NCBI RefSeq assembly: GCF_039634785.1
Contig: NZ_JBBIAB010000034.1
Span: 1-34,462, forward strand
Length of the DNA stretch: 34,462 bases
Direction: 5' to 3'
Source: Tistrella mobilis
GTDB lineage: Bacteria; Pseudomonadota; Alphaproteobacteria; Tistrellales; Tistrellaceae
Below the pieces are notes generated by a model. It was not told where the DNA came from. It was given only the letters and a program-made list of their open reading frames with translations, and did no database searches. Shown piece by piece: positions 7,940-16,254 of the stretch. The stretch's first letter is position 1; each line of letters starts with the position of its first letter. A program made the translations under genes and the position numbers.

Positions 7940-7958
7940 GGAAAGTCAATGGACTTCC
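7940..7958. promoter_or_regulatory. imperfect inverted repeat in the AraC/receptor control region
   Basis: GGAAAGTC (7940-7947) and GACTTCC (7952-7958) are inverted apart from one extra A in the left arm, separated by AATG. A second bulged GC-rich dyad (CGCCCTG/CAGGGGGCG) follows at about 7961-7978 and would form a leader hairpin. The first dyad lies about 50-70 bases before the receptor ATG and is the best operator candidate. I saw no convincing Fur box here. Confidence 0.3.
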
Positions 7959-8009
7959 ACCGCCCTGGCAGGGGGCGGAGGGGCGTTCGCGTATGTCGGA
8001 GAACAACGG

Positions 8010-10202
8010 ATGGCAAGCATGGCGTATCGGGCACTGGCTGGAAAATGGGCGTTTTCCGTGTCCTGGGCAGCACTTCTGGTCGCAGGGCCGGCCGCGGCGG
8101 AAGACGCGGTCCGGCTCGATGCCCTGAAGGTGGAGGAACGGGCGACCGAAAACGGCACCGGACCGGTGGGCGGCTATGTTGCCCGGCAGAGTCGCACCGG
8201 CACCAAAACCGACAGCCCGATCGCCAGAACGCCGCAGAGCGTGTCGGTCGTCGGCCGGGAGCAGATGCAGGCCCAGCAGGTGGAAAGCGTCGCCGAGGCG
8301 CTGCGCTACACCCCGGGCGTCTTCGCCGAGTATCGCGGCGCCTCCAATCTGCGCGACGAAATTTTCGTCCGCGGCTTCTATTACGTGCCGAAATATCTGG
8401 ACGGGCTGTTTCTGGGCGGTGACCTCTCCTACGCCAGGATCGAACCCTATCTTCTGGAGCGGGTGGAACTGCTCGCCGGCCCGTCCTCGGTGCTTTACGG
8501 CCAGGCCAATCCGGGCGGGCTGGTCAACATGGTCAGCAAGACGCCGACCGACACGCCCCTTTACGAAACCGAGGTGTCGATCGGCACCGGCCATCACTAT
8601 GGTGCCGCCTTCGACCTTTCCGACCGGCTGACGGCCGATGGCCGCTGGGCGGGACGGCTGGCGGTGACCGGGCTCAACCGCGATCTTCAGGAGGACGGCG
8701 CCGAACGCCGTGCCTTTGCCGTGGCGCCCTCGCTGCGCTGGACCGATCACGAGGCAACCAGTCTCACCATCCTCGGCGGCTATCAGAACGAGCCCGATGC
8801 CGGCTATCGCAACTTTCTGGATGCGGCCGGTACCATCACGCCGATCCCGGGCTATGGCTATGTCCCGCGCGATTTCTTCGTCTCGGACACCGGGTTCGAG
8901 AAGTTCGAGCGCGAACAGCTCTGGATCGGCTATCAGCTGGAGTATGCGGTCTCGGACGCGCTGAGCCTGCGCCAGAACGCCCGTTATCATCAGGTCGAGA
9001 CCACGCACCACACCCTGATCTATGGCAGCGCCAGTGCCAGCCCGATCACCGGGGCCGATACCATCTACAGCCGCAGCCTGACCGGCGGGACCGACGACTG
9101 GCGACAGTTTGCGATCGACAACCAGGCCGAATACCGCTTCGGCACCGGTGCGGCGGCCCATACCCTGCTGGCCGGCCTGGATTATCGCCACCGCACCCGC
9201 GACTACATCTGGGGCCGCAACCGCAATGTGCCGTCGATCGATGTCGCCAACCCGGTCTATGGCGGTTTCGATTTCTCGTCCCTCGATCTCACCACCACCG
9301 ACGATCAGGATCTGACCGCGGACCAGTTCGGGCTCTATCTGCAGGACCAGATCGAGATCGGCGGGTTCAGCCTGCTCGCCGGGCTGCGGTATGATCGCGC
9401 CTCGACCGATATCGACGACAACTTCAACAGCCTGTCCTATTCCTACGACGACAACGCGCTGACCTGGCGGGTGGGCGCGCTCTACACCTTCGCCAACGGC
9501 ATCGCGCCTTACGTCTCGTATTCCACCTCGTTCGAGCCGTCGCTCTACGCCCCCGAAGCGAGTGCGCCCGCCTTCGACCCCACCACCGCCCGACAGGTCG
9601 AACTCGGCGTCAAATATGCGCCCGAGGGGACCGGCCTGCTGCTGACCGCCGCGGTCTATGATCTGCGCCAGAAGGATGTGGTGATGAGCGCCTGGGATCC
9701 CGGCCTCGGCCGGTCGGTCTATTCCCAGGTCGGCGAGGTCCATAATCAGGGGCTGGAGCTGTCGGCCAAGGCCGAGCTGGACGAGAATCTCTCGATGGTG
9801 GCGAGCTATTCCTATATCGACTCGACCATCGAGGACTCGGTGACCGCGGCCGAGATCGGCCGGACGCCGGCGCGGGTGCCTGCCCATACTGCATCGCTCT
9901 GGGCCGATTACCGCTTCACCGACGGTGCCGTCCAGGGGCTGGGCCTTGGCGCGGGTGTGCGCTATATCGGCACCAGCCAGGGCAACAACACCAATGACTT
10001 CGAGGTGCCGGCCGTGACCCTGTTCGACGCCTCGGCGAGCTACGATTTCTCGGGCCTGGGTGGCAGCTGGCAGGGCGTGTCGGTGCAGGTCAATGCCAAG
10101 AACCTGACCGACGAGACCTATGTCGCCTCCTGCGCCAGCGCCTATGCCTGTTTCTACGGCGAGGGCCGGACGGTGGTCGCCACCCTGAAGAAGCGCTGGT
10201 GA
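8010..10202 (+). CDS. TonB-dependent siderophore receptor
   Basis: This 730-residue outer-membrane protein takes up a ferric siderophore using TonB energy. A signal peptide ends near residue 30 (GPAAA/EDAV). The plug domain (about residues 60-170) contains RTPQSVSVVGREQM, RYTPGVFAEYRG, DEIFVRGF and YGQANPGGLVNMVSK, hallmarks of the FhuA/FpvA siderophore-receptor group. The rest is beta-barrel, and the protein ends with an aromatic residue (KKRW), as outer-membrane barrels do. No N-terminal signalling domain is present, so surface signalling through an anti-sigma factor is unlikely, in line with control by the divergent AraC regulator. GGAG lies eight bases before the ATG at 8010. The next gene, a Fes-like esterase, overlaps by four bases. 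The ligand is unknown. Confidence 0.92.
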   Translation: MASMAYRALAGKWAFSVSWAALLVAGPAAAEDAVRLDALKVEERATENGTGPVGGYVARQSRTGTKTDSPIARTPQSVSVVGREQMQAQQVESVAEALRYTPGVFAEYRGASNLRDEIFVRGFYYVPKYLDGLFLGGDLSYARIEPYLLERVELLAGPSSVLYGQANPGGLVNMVSKTPTDTPLYETEVSIGTGHHYGAAFDLSDRLTADGRWAGRLAVTGLNRDLQEDGAERRAFAVAPSLRWTDHEATSLTILGGYQNEPDAGYRNFLDAAGTITPIPGYGYVPRDFFVSDTGFEKFEREQLWIGYQLEYAVSDALSLRQNARYHQVETTHHTLIYGSASASPITGADTIYSRSLTGGTDDWRQFAIDNQAEYRFGTGAAAHTLLAGLDYRHRTRDYIWGRNRNVPSIDVANPVYGGFDFSSLDLTTTDDQDLTADQFGLYLQDQIEIGGFSLLAGLRYDRASTDIDDNFNSLSYSYDDNALTWRVGALYTFANGIAPYVSYSTSFEPSLYAPEASAPAFDPTTARQVELGVKYAPEGTGLLLTAAVYDLRQKDVVMSAWDPGLGRSVYSQVGEVHNQGLELSAKAELDENLSMVASYSYIDSTIEDSVTAAEIGRTPARVPAHTASLWADYRFTDGAVQGLGLGAGVRYIGTSQGNNTNDFEVPAVTLFDASASYDFSGLGGSWQGVSVQVNAKNLTDETYVASCASAYACFYGEGRTVVATLKKRW

Positions 10203-11806
10203 GCCGGCCGATGATCCGTCGGGCACTCACCCTTATGCTTCCCCTTCTGGTCCTGCTCGCCATCCCGGCCGCCGATGCGGCCGGGATGCGCGAGACCGGC
10301 GGCACGCTCGCCACCGGCGGGACCGCGCTCATCGACCTCGGGGCGGCGCCGGGCGACTATCTCCGCGGTCGTCTGACCGTCGAAAGCGGCCGCTTCGATC
10401 TCGATCTGGTCGATGGCGCGGGTGTGCCGCTCCGCCGTTTCGGCAGCGACATTCCGACCGCCCGGAGCTTCCACCATGTCGTGGGCGCCGCGGATGAACG
10501 CCTGCAACTCCGCGCGGTCGAGGCCGGACGCTGGCGGATCGACCTGGAACCGCCCATCCCCATGGCGGAACAGCGGGTCCCTGAACCGGAACCGCTGAGC
10601 CCGGCCATCGCGGCCCTTGCGCGCGATCTCGCCCGCGGTGGCGATACCGCCGGCTTCTGGGCGGACATGGCCGCGCGCGGCACGCCGCTGGTCGAGCCGG
10701 CCGACCGCCCCGACCGGCGGATCGTCACCTTCCTCGCCCGCGGGGCCCGGCACAATGTCCGGCTGTTCGGCGGGCCCGGCACCGGCCATGACGAGTTGCA
10801 GCGTCTGGGCAACGCCGATGTCTGGTATCGCAGCTATGTCCTGCCCTCGGACACGCGGCTCGCCTATCAGCTGGCCCCGGATGTGCCGGAATTTGCCGGC
10901 ACGGCGCGTGAACGCCGGGTCGCGGTTCTGGCGACGGCGGCGGCCGATCCGCTCAACCGCCATCCCTGGCCGGCGGATGCCCCCGATATCTGGGCGCGCG
11001 ACTCCCTCCTGGTGCTGGATGATGCGCCGGCCCAGCCCTGGGCGGATGCCGATGCCTCCGTGCCGCAGGGCCGGCTCGATCAGCTGCGGCTGACCAGCCG
11101 CAGTCTCGGCAATACCCGTGACGTCACCCTCTACCGTCCGGCCGGGTTTGATCCGGCGCGGCCCGATACCGTCCTGCTGATCCTGTTCGACGGCCGGGAC
11201 TATCGGCAGAAGGTGCCGGTGCCGCGGATCCTGGATGCGATGATCGCCGCCGGGGTGATCCCGCCGGTGGTGGCGGTGCTGGTCGACAGCCTGGACCAGG
11301 ACACCCGCGGCCGCGAACTGCCGGGCAATCCGGATTTCGCTGACATGCTGGCCCATGAATTGCTGCCGATGGTGCGCGCCGCGGCCGGGTTCGATCCCGA
11401 TCCGGCCCGCACCGTGCTCTCGGGGTCGAGCTTCGGCGGCCTGGCCGCGATGACCGCGGCACTCCGCCATCCGGGGGCCTTCGGCAATGTGCTCTCGATG
11501 TCGGGCTCGTTCTGGTGGAGCCCGCCGGACACGCCCGAAACCGGGCGGGAATGGGTGGCAGGCCGGGTCGCGGCGGCGGCCATGCCGCCGCCGCTCCGGG
11601 TTTTCCTCGCCGCCGGGATCTACGAAACCTCGGGCGACGGGGTGACGGCCTCGATCCTCGACACCAACCGCCATCTGCGCGATGTGCTGATGGCGAAGGG
11701 CGTCTGGGTGCGCCATCGCGAATACGCCACCGGCCATGACTACGTCGCCTGGCAGGGGGTGCTTTCCGACGGGCTGGTGGCGCTGTTCGGGCGCGACCAG
11801 CCCTGA
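10199..11806 (+). CDS. secreted Fes/IroE-like siderophore esterase
   Basis: This 535-residue alpha/beta hydrolase resembles enterochelin esterase. The N-terminal half is a Fes-type beta-sandwich region. The C-terminal half carries the esterase signature VLSGSSFGGLAAM (nucleophile near Ser411), the family segment SMSGSFWWSPP, and the catalytic histidine in TGHDYVAW near residue 511. Unlike cytoplasmic Fes it starts with a hydrophobic signal peptide (ending ADAAG), so it is probably periplasmic, like IroE. The GTG at 10199 overlaps the receptor stop (GTGA); an in-frame ATG at 10211 is also possible and keeps the signal peptide. The operon suggests it trims or opens the siderophore brought in by the receptor. 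A catecholate ester substrate is inference. Confidence 0.83.
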   Translation: MSRPMIRRALTLMLPLLVLLAIPAADAAGMRETGGTLATGGTALIDLGAAPGDYLRGRLTVESGRFDLDLVDGAGVPLRRFGSDIPTARSFHHVVGAADERLQLRAVEAGRWRIDLEPPIPMAEQRVPEPEPLSPAIAALARDLARGGDTAGFWADMAARGTPLVEPADRPDRRIVTFLARGARHNVRLFGGPGTGHDELQRLGNADVWYRSYVLPSDTRLAYQLAPDVPEFAGTARERRVAVLATAAADPLNRHPWPADAPDIWARDSLLVLDDAPAQPWADADASVPQGRLDQLRLTSRSLGNTRDVTLYRPAGFDPARPDTVLLILFDGRDYRQKVPVPRILDAMIAAGVIPPVVAVLVDSLDQDTRGRELPGNPDFADMLAHELLPMVRAAAGFDPDPARTVLSGSSFGGLAAMTAALRHPGAFGNVLSMSGSFWWSPPDTPETGREWVAGRVAAAAMPPPLRVFLAAGIYETSGDGVTASILDTNRHLRDVLMAKGVWVRHREYATGHDYVAWQGVLSDGLVALFGRDQP

Positions 11807-11811
11807 CCGGT

Positions 11812-12759
11812 TCAGCGGCCGACCGGCTCCCAGCCATAGGCCGCACCATCGCTGCCCGGCGTCACCCGGCCGATGCCGGGGAAGGTGATATGGGCGCCGG
11901 CCACCAGATAGCCTTTGGCGGCGGCGTCTTCCATCGCCGCCAGGCGGCTCTGGCGGGCGGCGTCCTGGTCGACGTCGAAGTCGATGGTGACCTCGGGCTC
12001 GGCGAACTGGACGAATTCGCCATGGGTGATGTCGCCCCAGACCACCAGCTTTTCGCCCCCATCGCTGACCACGATCGAGGAATGGCCCGGGGTATGGCCG
12101 GCGCGCAGGATCGACTGCAGCCCCGGCACCGGGTCGGCGCCGTCGGCGAAGGTCGCGAAACGGCCGGTTTCGCGATAGGGGGCCGTCATGGCGATCGCCT
12201 CGTCGAAGCCGCGCCGGGCGGCCTCGGGGGCGGCGGCGCGGGCCGCGTCGCTCAGCCAGTAGGCGGCGTCGCGTTCGGCCACATGCAGCCGCGCCTTCGG
12301 GAACACGGCCTTGCCGTTGCGGGTCAGCCCGCCCGAATGGTCGGCATGGATATGGGTCAGCACGATGTCGTCGATCTCGTCCGGCGTATGGCCGGCGGCC
12401 TTCAGGCTTTCGGCCAGATGGCCGAGCTTCGGCCCCAGCAGATCGCCGGTGCCGGTATCGATCAGCACCAGCCGGCCATCGGGCATGGCGACCAGATAGG
12501 TGTTCACCGCCAGCGTCACCGGCGACTGCTTGCCGGCGCGGGCCAGCGCCGCTTCGATCTGGGGCCTGGGCTCGCCGCGCATGATATCGGCCAGCGGCAC
12601 CGGGATCTGACCGTCGGACAGGGCGGTGACGCTGATCCGGCCGATGTCGATGTGATAGGGGGCGGAAAGCGGGTCATCCGCGGCGGCGGGGCCCGCGAGA
12701 ACCGAAAGGCCGAGCAGGCTGGCGAAGGCGAGCGAGGCGGCGAGGGGGGTCTTCGACAT
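11812..12759 (-). CDS. secreted metallo-beta-lactamase-fold hydrolase (methyl-parathion-hydrolase-like)
   Basis: This 315-residue protein has a signal peptide ending near residue 27 (GPAAA/DDPL), so it acts in the periplasm or outside the cell. The zinc ligands are complete: HIHADH at residues 136-141, His222 in AGHTPGH, Asp243 in WGDITHG and His290 in AHITFPG. The H-x-x-FPG-x-G ending resembles methyl parathion hydrolase and related lactonase or esterase enzymes more than true beta-lactamases. The natural substrate is unknown. It is divergent from a LysR regulator that probably controls it, and ends tail-to-tail six bases from the esterase gene. Confidence 0.85.
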   Translation of the reverse strand: MSKTPLAASLAFASLLGLSVLAGPAAADDPLSAPYHIDIGRISVTALSDGQIPVPLADIMRGEPRPQIEAALARAGKQSPVTLAVNTYLVAMPDGRLVLIDTGTGDLLGPKLGHLAESLKAAGHTPDEIDDIVLTHIHADHSGGLTRNGKAVFPKARLHVAERDAAYWLSDAARAAAPEAARRGFDEAIAMTAPYRETGRFATFADGADPVPGLQSILRAGHTPGHSSIVVSDGGEKLVVWGDITHGEFVQFAEPEVTIDFDVDQDAARQSRLAAMEDAAAKGYLVAGAHITFPGIGRVTPGSDGAAYGWEPVGR

Positions 12760-12842
12760 GGGGAGGGGTCTCCGTGATGATCGGGACGGGCTTGCCCCGG
12801 ACGCCGCTTCAGGTATCTATGGTCAGGTCAGCAATCAAATCG

Positions 12843-13796
12843 ATGCGGATCATGGAGACTATCGATCATTTCAATCTGCGCGCCTTCGACCTCAACCTTC
12901 TGGTCGCCTTCGACGCCCTGATGGAAGAGGGCAGCGTCACCCGGGCGGCCCGGCGGCTGAAGATCGGCCAGCCGGCGATGAGCCATGCGCTGTCGACCCT
13001 GCGCATGCTGCTGGATGACGAGCTGTTCGTGCGGGTGGGCCAGGCGATGCAGCCCACCGCACGTGCCGTCGCCGTGGCCGGCCCGGTGCGCACGGCGCTG
13101 ATGCAGGCCCAGGCGGCGCTGGGGGCGCGGGAAAGCTTCCGCCCCGAAACCGAACGCCGCATCTTCCGCCTGGGCATGTCGAGCGAGCTGGAACTGCTGC
13201 TTCTGCCCGCGCTCACCGCGCGTCTGGCGACCGAGGCGCCGGGCATCCGCCTGCATGCGCGCATGGCGCCGTCCACGCAGGTCGAGACGATGATCGACAC
13301 CGGCGTGATCGATCTTGCGGTCGGCTGCTCGCTGGAACCGGCCAGCCGGCATCGCGGGCTGGATCTCTTCCCGGCCGGCGTGTCGTGCTGCTTCAACCCG
13401 CAGCGCCTGGCGCTGGATGTGCCGGTCGGGCTGGACGCCTATCTGGCCGGCCGCCATGCCGTCGTCTCGCAAAGCGAGAGCCTGCATGGCTGCGTGCACG
13501 AGGCGCTGGAGCGGATCCGCACCGATCTCGACGTGGTGATGGCGGCGCCGGATTTCCTGACCGTGCTGTCGGCCGCGGTCGAGGCGCCGGTGATCGCCAC
13601 CATCTCCACCCGCGTCGCCCGGCGCTTCGCCCCGCCGCTGGGCCTGACCGTCTCTCCGGTGCCGCTGGATCTGGTCTTCCCGCCGGTGCGCATGGTCTGG
13701 CCGGTGCGGCTGGATCGCGACCCGGCGGCGGCCTGGCTGCGCGACCGGATCATCGAGACGCTGGGCCTCGATGTGGTGCATGATCGGGCGGCATGA
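12843..13796 (+). CDS. LysR-family transcriptional regulator
   Basis: This 317-residue regulator (from the ATG at 12843) has the LysR N-terminal winged helix: FDLNLLVAFDALMEEGSVTR and the recognition stretch KIGQPAMSHALSTLR, followed by LLDDELFVR. The C-terminal effector domain starts near residue 95. The NLRAFDLNLL opening is typical of the NodD/NahR-like branch. No strong Shine-Dalgarno sequence decides between the ATGs at 12843 and 12852; an in-frame ATG further up (12774) would lie in the upstream promoter region. It is divergent from the metallo-hydrolase with an ~80-base gap, the usual LysR layout, so that gene is the likely target. The inducer is unknown. Confidence 0.88.
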   Translation: MRIMETIDHFNLRAFDLNLLVAFDALMEEGSVTRAARRLKIGQPAMSHALSTLRMLLDDELFVRVGQAMQPTARAVAVAGPVRTALMQAQAALGARESFRPETERRIFRLGMSSELELLLLPALTARLATEAPGIRLHARMAPSTQVETMIDTGVIDLAVGCSLEPASRHRGLDLFPAGVSCCFNPQRLALDVPVGLDAYLAGRHAVVSQSESLHGCVHEALERIRTDLDVVMAAPDFLTVLSAAVEAPVIATISTRVARRFAPPLGLTVSPVPLDLVFPPVRMVWPVRLDRDPAAAWLRDRIIETLGLDVVHDRAA

Positions 13797-13823
13797 CGAC
13801 GACCGTCACCGGGGGGAGACATC

Positions 13824-14504
13824 ATGACATCCTTCGCCGCGATCCTGGACCGGACCGCCCGCCATCATGGCGGGCCCGAGGGGTTGGAGGCCCGCCTTGC
13901 CGCCGCGCCCTGGACGGCGCGCACGGCCGAAGAGCTGCGCGCGGTGCTCGACGACCGCTTCCTGGCCGAGGCCACCCGGGTGATCTTCCAGGCCGGTTTC
14001 GACTGGGCGGCGATCGATCGCCGCTGGCCGGATTTCGAGGCGGCCTTCGAGGGCTTCGATCCCGCCCGCTGGTCGCTGATGTCGGATGACGATCTGGACC
14101 GGCTGATGGCCGCGCCGGGCATCGTGCGCAATGCCGCCAAGCTGCGCGCGGTCGGCGGCAATGCCGCCTTCTTCTCCGACGTCGCCCGCAGCCATGGCTC
14201 GGTCGCGGCCTGGATCCTGACCTTCCCGGCCGGGCGCTATATGGAGCTGGTGCGCGAGCTGAAGACGCGCGGCGACCGTCTGGGCGGCAAGACCGGTCAG
14301 CTGCTGCTGCGCCGCATGGGCGTGCCCTCGCTCATCTGCTCCGATGACGTGGTCAAGGCACTGATCACGGCGGATGTGGTGTCGAAAGCCCCGTCATCGG
14401 CAAAGGATTTCGCCGCGGTCCAGGCCGCCCTGGACCGCTGGCAGGCGGAAACCGGCTTCGATCTCACCCGGATCAGCCGCATTCTGGCGTTGTCGGTGGG
14501 CTGA
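13824..14504 (+). CDS. divergent DNA-3-methyladenine glycosylase I (Tag)-like protein
   Basis: This 226-residue protein matches the helix-hairpin-helix core of the Tag/adenine-glycosylase family: FQAGFDWAAIDRRWPDFEAAF, then the lines ...DLDRLMAAPGIVRNAAKL around residues 90-108. Tag removes 3-methyladenine from alkylated DNA. Several features of the E. coli enzyme are missing here. The N-terminal Cys and the C-terminal zinc ligands have no equivalents, and the base-contacting Glu38 (in EGQQAGLSW) aligns with Val. It may therefore have altered specificity or activity. A strong GGGGGGAGA ribosome site precedes the ATG. It follows the LysR gene by 27 bases and converges on the HugZ-like gene, with no functional link evident. 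Confidence 0.72.
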   Translation: MTSFAAILDRTARHHGGPEGLEARLAAAPWTARTAEELRAVLDDRFLAEATRVIFQAGFDWAAIDRRWPDFEAAFEGFDPARWSLMSDDDLDRLMAAPGIVRNAAKLRAVGGNAAFFSDVARSHGSVAAWILTFPAGRYMELVRELKTRGDRLGGKTGQLLLRRMGVPSLICSDDVVKALITADVVSKAPSSAKDFAAVQAALDRWQAETGFDLTRISRILALSVG

Positions 14505-14516
14505 TCTCCCGACGCT

Positions 14517-15341
14517 TCATTTACCGCCGACGATCGCCGGCCGGACCAGCGCCGCCAGCGCCGATCGCATCGCCTGGGGGTCGGTCACCCGGCGGGGGAA
14601 GCGGATGCGCAGATCGCTTTGGGGCGAGGTGAGGTCGATGCCCTCGGGGTCGAGACCCGCCGCGCGCCAGCGCCCGGCATCGCCGCCGCCATGCAGCCGG
14701 GCCAGGCGCCCGGGCAGGTCCTCGCCCCAGGGGCCGTTCAGCCGCTCGACCTCGTCGGCCTCGGCGGCGAGCAGGGCCTCGGCGCCGGAAAGATCGGTCA
14801 GGAAATGCGCGACCTGCGGCTCGCCGGCATTGCGCCGCGGCCCGCCGGCCACGCGCAGATCCGCCATCTCCAGCCGGTAGAGGCCGATATCCGGCAGGGT
14901 CATATAGAGCTTCGTCTTCGGATGCCGGGCGAGATAGCGCCGGCGGACGGCCTCCAGCCGGGCCTGGTCGGTCACCTGCACCACCCGTCCGACGATGGTC
15001 ATCCGCACCCCCGCCAGCACATCGGCAAGCCCCGGCTCGATCAGGGTCAGCGACGCGCGCGGATCGGCCGCCAGATTGCGGGCATGCAGCGCCAGCCCGG
15101 CCATGATGAAGACCGGGCTGCCGTCGTGATCGGTCGCCAGATTGGTGGCCGCGCCATAGGGATAGCCGCTTTCCGGGTCGAGCGTCGACAGGGTGCCGAA
15201 CCGCGCGGTGCGCAGCAGCCGTCGGCCGTGATCTTCGGCATCGAAGGGCAGGGCGGCATCCAGGCGCAGCTCCCGGCCGCGCGGGGTGATGACGGGGGCG
15301 CCGTGGGTCGGCGTGTCGACAGAGGGGGCGGGCGTGGTCAT
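14517..15341 (-). CDS. HugZ-like haem-utilisation protein (pyridoxamine-phosphate-oxidase fold plus DUF2470)
   Basis: This 274-residue cytoplasmic protein has an N-terminal split-barrel flavin/haem-binding domain (about residues 25-175: RTARFGTLSTL, ATNLATDHDGSPVF, LAADPRASLTLIEPG) and a C-terminal DUF2470 domain (about 185-270). This is the architecture of HugZ/HutZ haem-degrading or haem-storage proteins. I chose the ATG at 15341 because GGAGA lies just upstream on the minus strand; a longer in-frame reading to 15494 adds 51 residues without family resemblance. A candidate Fur-type site lies 53-73 bases upstream, in keeping with an iron-related role. Haem binding itself cannot be confirmed from sequence. 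Confidence 0.8.
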   Translation of the reverse strand: MTTPAPSVDTPTHGAPVITPRGRELRLDAALPFDAEDHGRRLLRTARFGTLSTLDPESGYPYGAATNLATDHDGSPVFIMAGLALHARNLAADPRASLTLIEPGLADVLAGVRMTIVGRVVQVTDQARLEAVRRRYLARHPKTKLYMTLPDIGLYRLEMADLRVAGGPRRNAGEPQVAHFLTDLSGAEALLAAEADEVERLNGPWGEDLPGRLARLHGGGDAGRWRAAGLDPEGIDLTSPQSDLRIRFPRRVTDPQAMRSALAALVRPAIVGGK

Positions 15342-15393
15342 GGCGGTCTCTCCGGGCTGGCGGTCGCGCAGCCGAAGGATGGGCTTCCTATTA

Positions 15394-15414
15394 TGAGAAT
15401 GCAAGTCAATCGCA
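15394..15414. promoter_or_regulatory. candidate Fur-type iron box upstream of the HugZ-like gene
   Basis: TGAGAATGCAAGTCA (15394-15408) matches the 7-1-7 Fur consensus at about 10 of 15 positions. An overlapping TGCAAGTCAATCGCA begins six bases later, the offset expected for overlapping Fur dimers. The site lies 53-73 bases before the minus-strand ATG in a locally AT-rich stretch. Irr or RirA sites are alternatives in alphaproteobacteria. Confidence 0.4.
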
Positions 15415-15549
15415 ATTGAGGAGTCGTGCAGCGCCGCCCGCATCTTTTCCGCCACCCGGCCTTTCCAGCCGCGGGGCCGTACCGTAGCATCCAATCCCGA
15501 AAACAGGCCCCTCGCGGCCGTCTCTTATGTGCCAGTACGAGGAAGATCG

Positions 15550-16254
15550 ATGGCCGATCCGAAGCCCACTGCACTGCCCGAACGCCGGCGCGGCTCTGGC
15601 GTCAAGATGGTGTACGACCTTCTGCGCGATGAAATTCTCGATCTGAAACTGGCACCGGGCAGCACGATCGACGAGGCGCAGCTGGCCGAGCGGTTCAAGA
15701 TGTCGCGCACGCCGATCCGCGAGGCGCTGGTCCGCCTTGCCGGCGAGGGGTTGATCGAGACGCTGCCCAACCGATCGACCATGGTGTCGAACATCGATTT
15801 TCTCAACCTCAGCACCTTCTTCGATGCCCTGGTGCTGATGTACCGGGTCACCACGCGGCTGGCCGCGCAGAACCATCGGCCGGAAGATCTGCCGGTCATC
15901 CGCCGTCATCACCAGGATTATGCCGCCGCCGTCGAGGCGCGCGACGCGCTGGCGATGATCGCAACCAACGCCGCCTTCCACGCCGCCATCGCCGAGGCCG
16001 GCCGCAACCCCTATTTCACCAGCCTTTTCATAAGGCTGCTGAGCGAGGGGCGGCGCATCCTGCGGCTTTATTACCGGTCCTATGAGGAGCAGTTTCCCCA
16101 GCGCTTCGTGGATGAACATGCCGGGATGATCGCCACGATCGAAGCGCGCGACGTGGAGCGGGCCGACCAGCTGGGCAAGGCTCATGCCGAGCAGATCGTG
16201 GCCCAGGTGCAGAAGCTGTTCACCCGCAATGGCGGGCTCGACATCCCGCTCTGA
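15550..16254 (+). CDS. GntR-family (FadR/FCD-type) regulator of hydroxyproline catabolism
   Basis: This 234-residue repressor-type regulator has an N-terminal winged helix-turn-helix (IDEAQLAERFKMSRTPIREA, about residues 37-56) and an all-helical C-terminal FCD domain with the metal-binding histidine pattern (NAAFHAAIAEAGRNPY, later DEHAGMI). FCD-type GntR proteins bind small carboxylates. The ATG at 15550 has AGGA nine bases upstream; an in-frame GTG at 15529 lacks one. Its stop codon overlaps the edge of a 38-bp palindrome directly upstream of hypD, which is very probably its own operator. Position makes 4-hydroxyproline or a breakdown product the likely inducer. That is inference. Confidence 0.88.
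   Translation: MADPKPTALPERRRGSGVKMVYDLLRDEILDLKLAPGSTIDEAQLAERFKMSRTPIREALVRLAGEGLIETLPNRSTMVSNIDFLNLSTFFDALVLMYRVTTRLAAQNHRPEDLPVIRRHHQDYAAAVEARDALAMIATNAAFHAAIAEAGRNPYFTSLFIRLLSEGRRILRLYYRSYEEQFPQRFVDEHAGMIATIEARDVERADQLGKAHAEQIVAQVQKLFTRNGGLDIPL

Noticed and set aside
7899-10226. 775-codon open frame on the minus strand opposite the TonB receptor
   Set aside because: It is the antisense shadow of a clear receptor gene. Its translation is low in complexity and rich in Gly, Arg, Ile and Asp without family motifs, as GC-rich third positions produce.
11812-12759. True beta-lactamase or AHL lactonase
   Set aside because: The zinc site is generic to the fold; the H-x-x-FPG ending and signal peptide fit methyl-parathion-hydrolase-like enzymes better, and nothing around it concerns antibiotics or quorum sensing.
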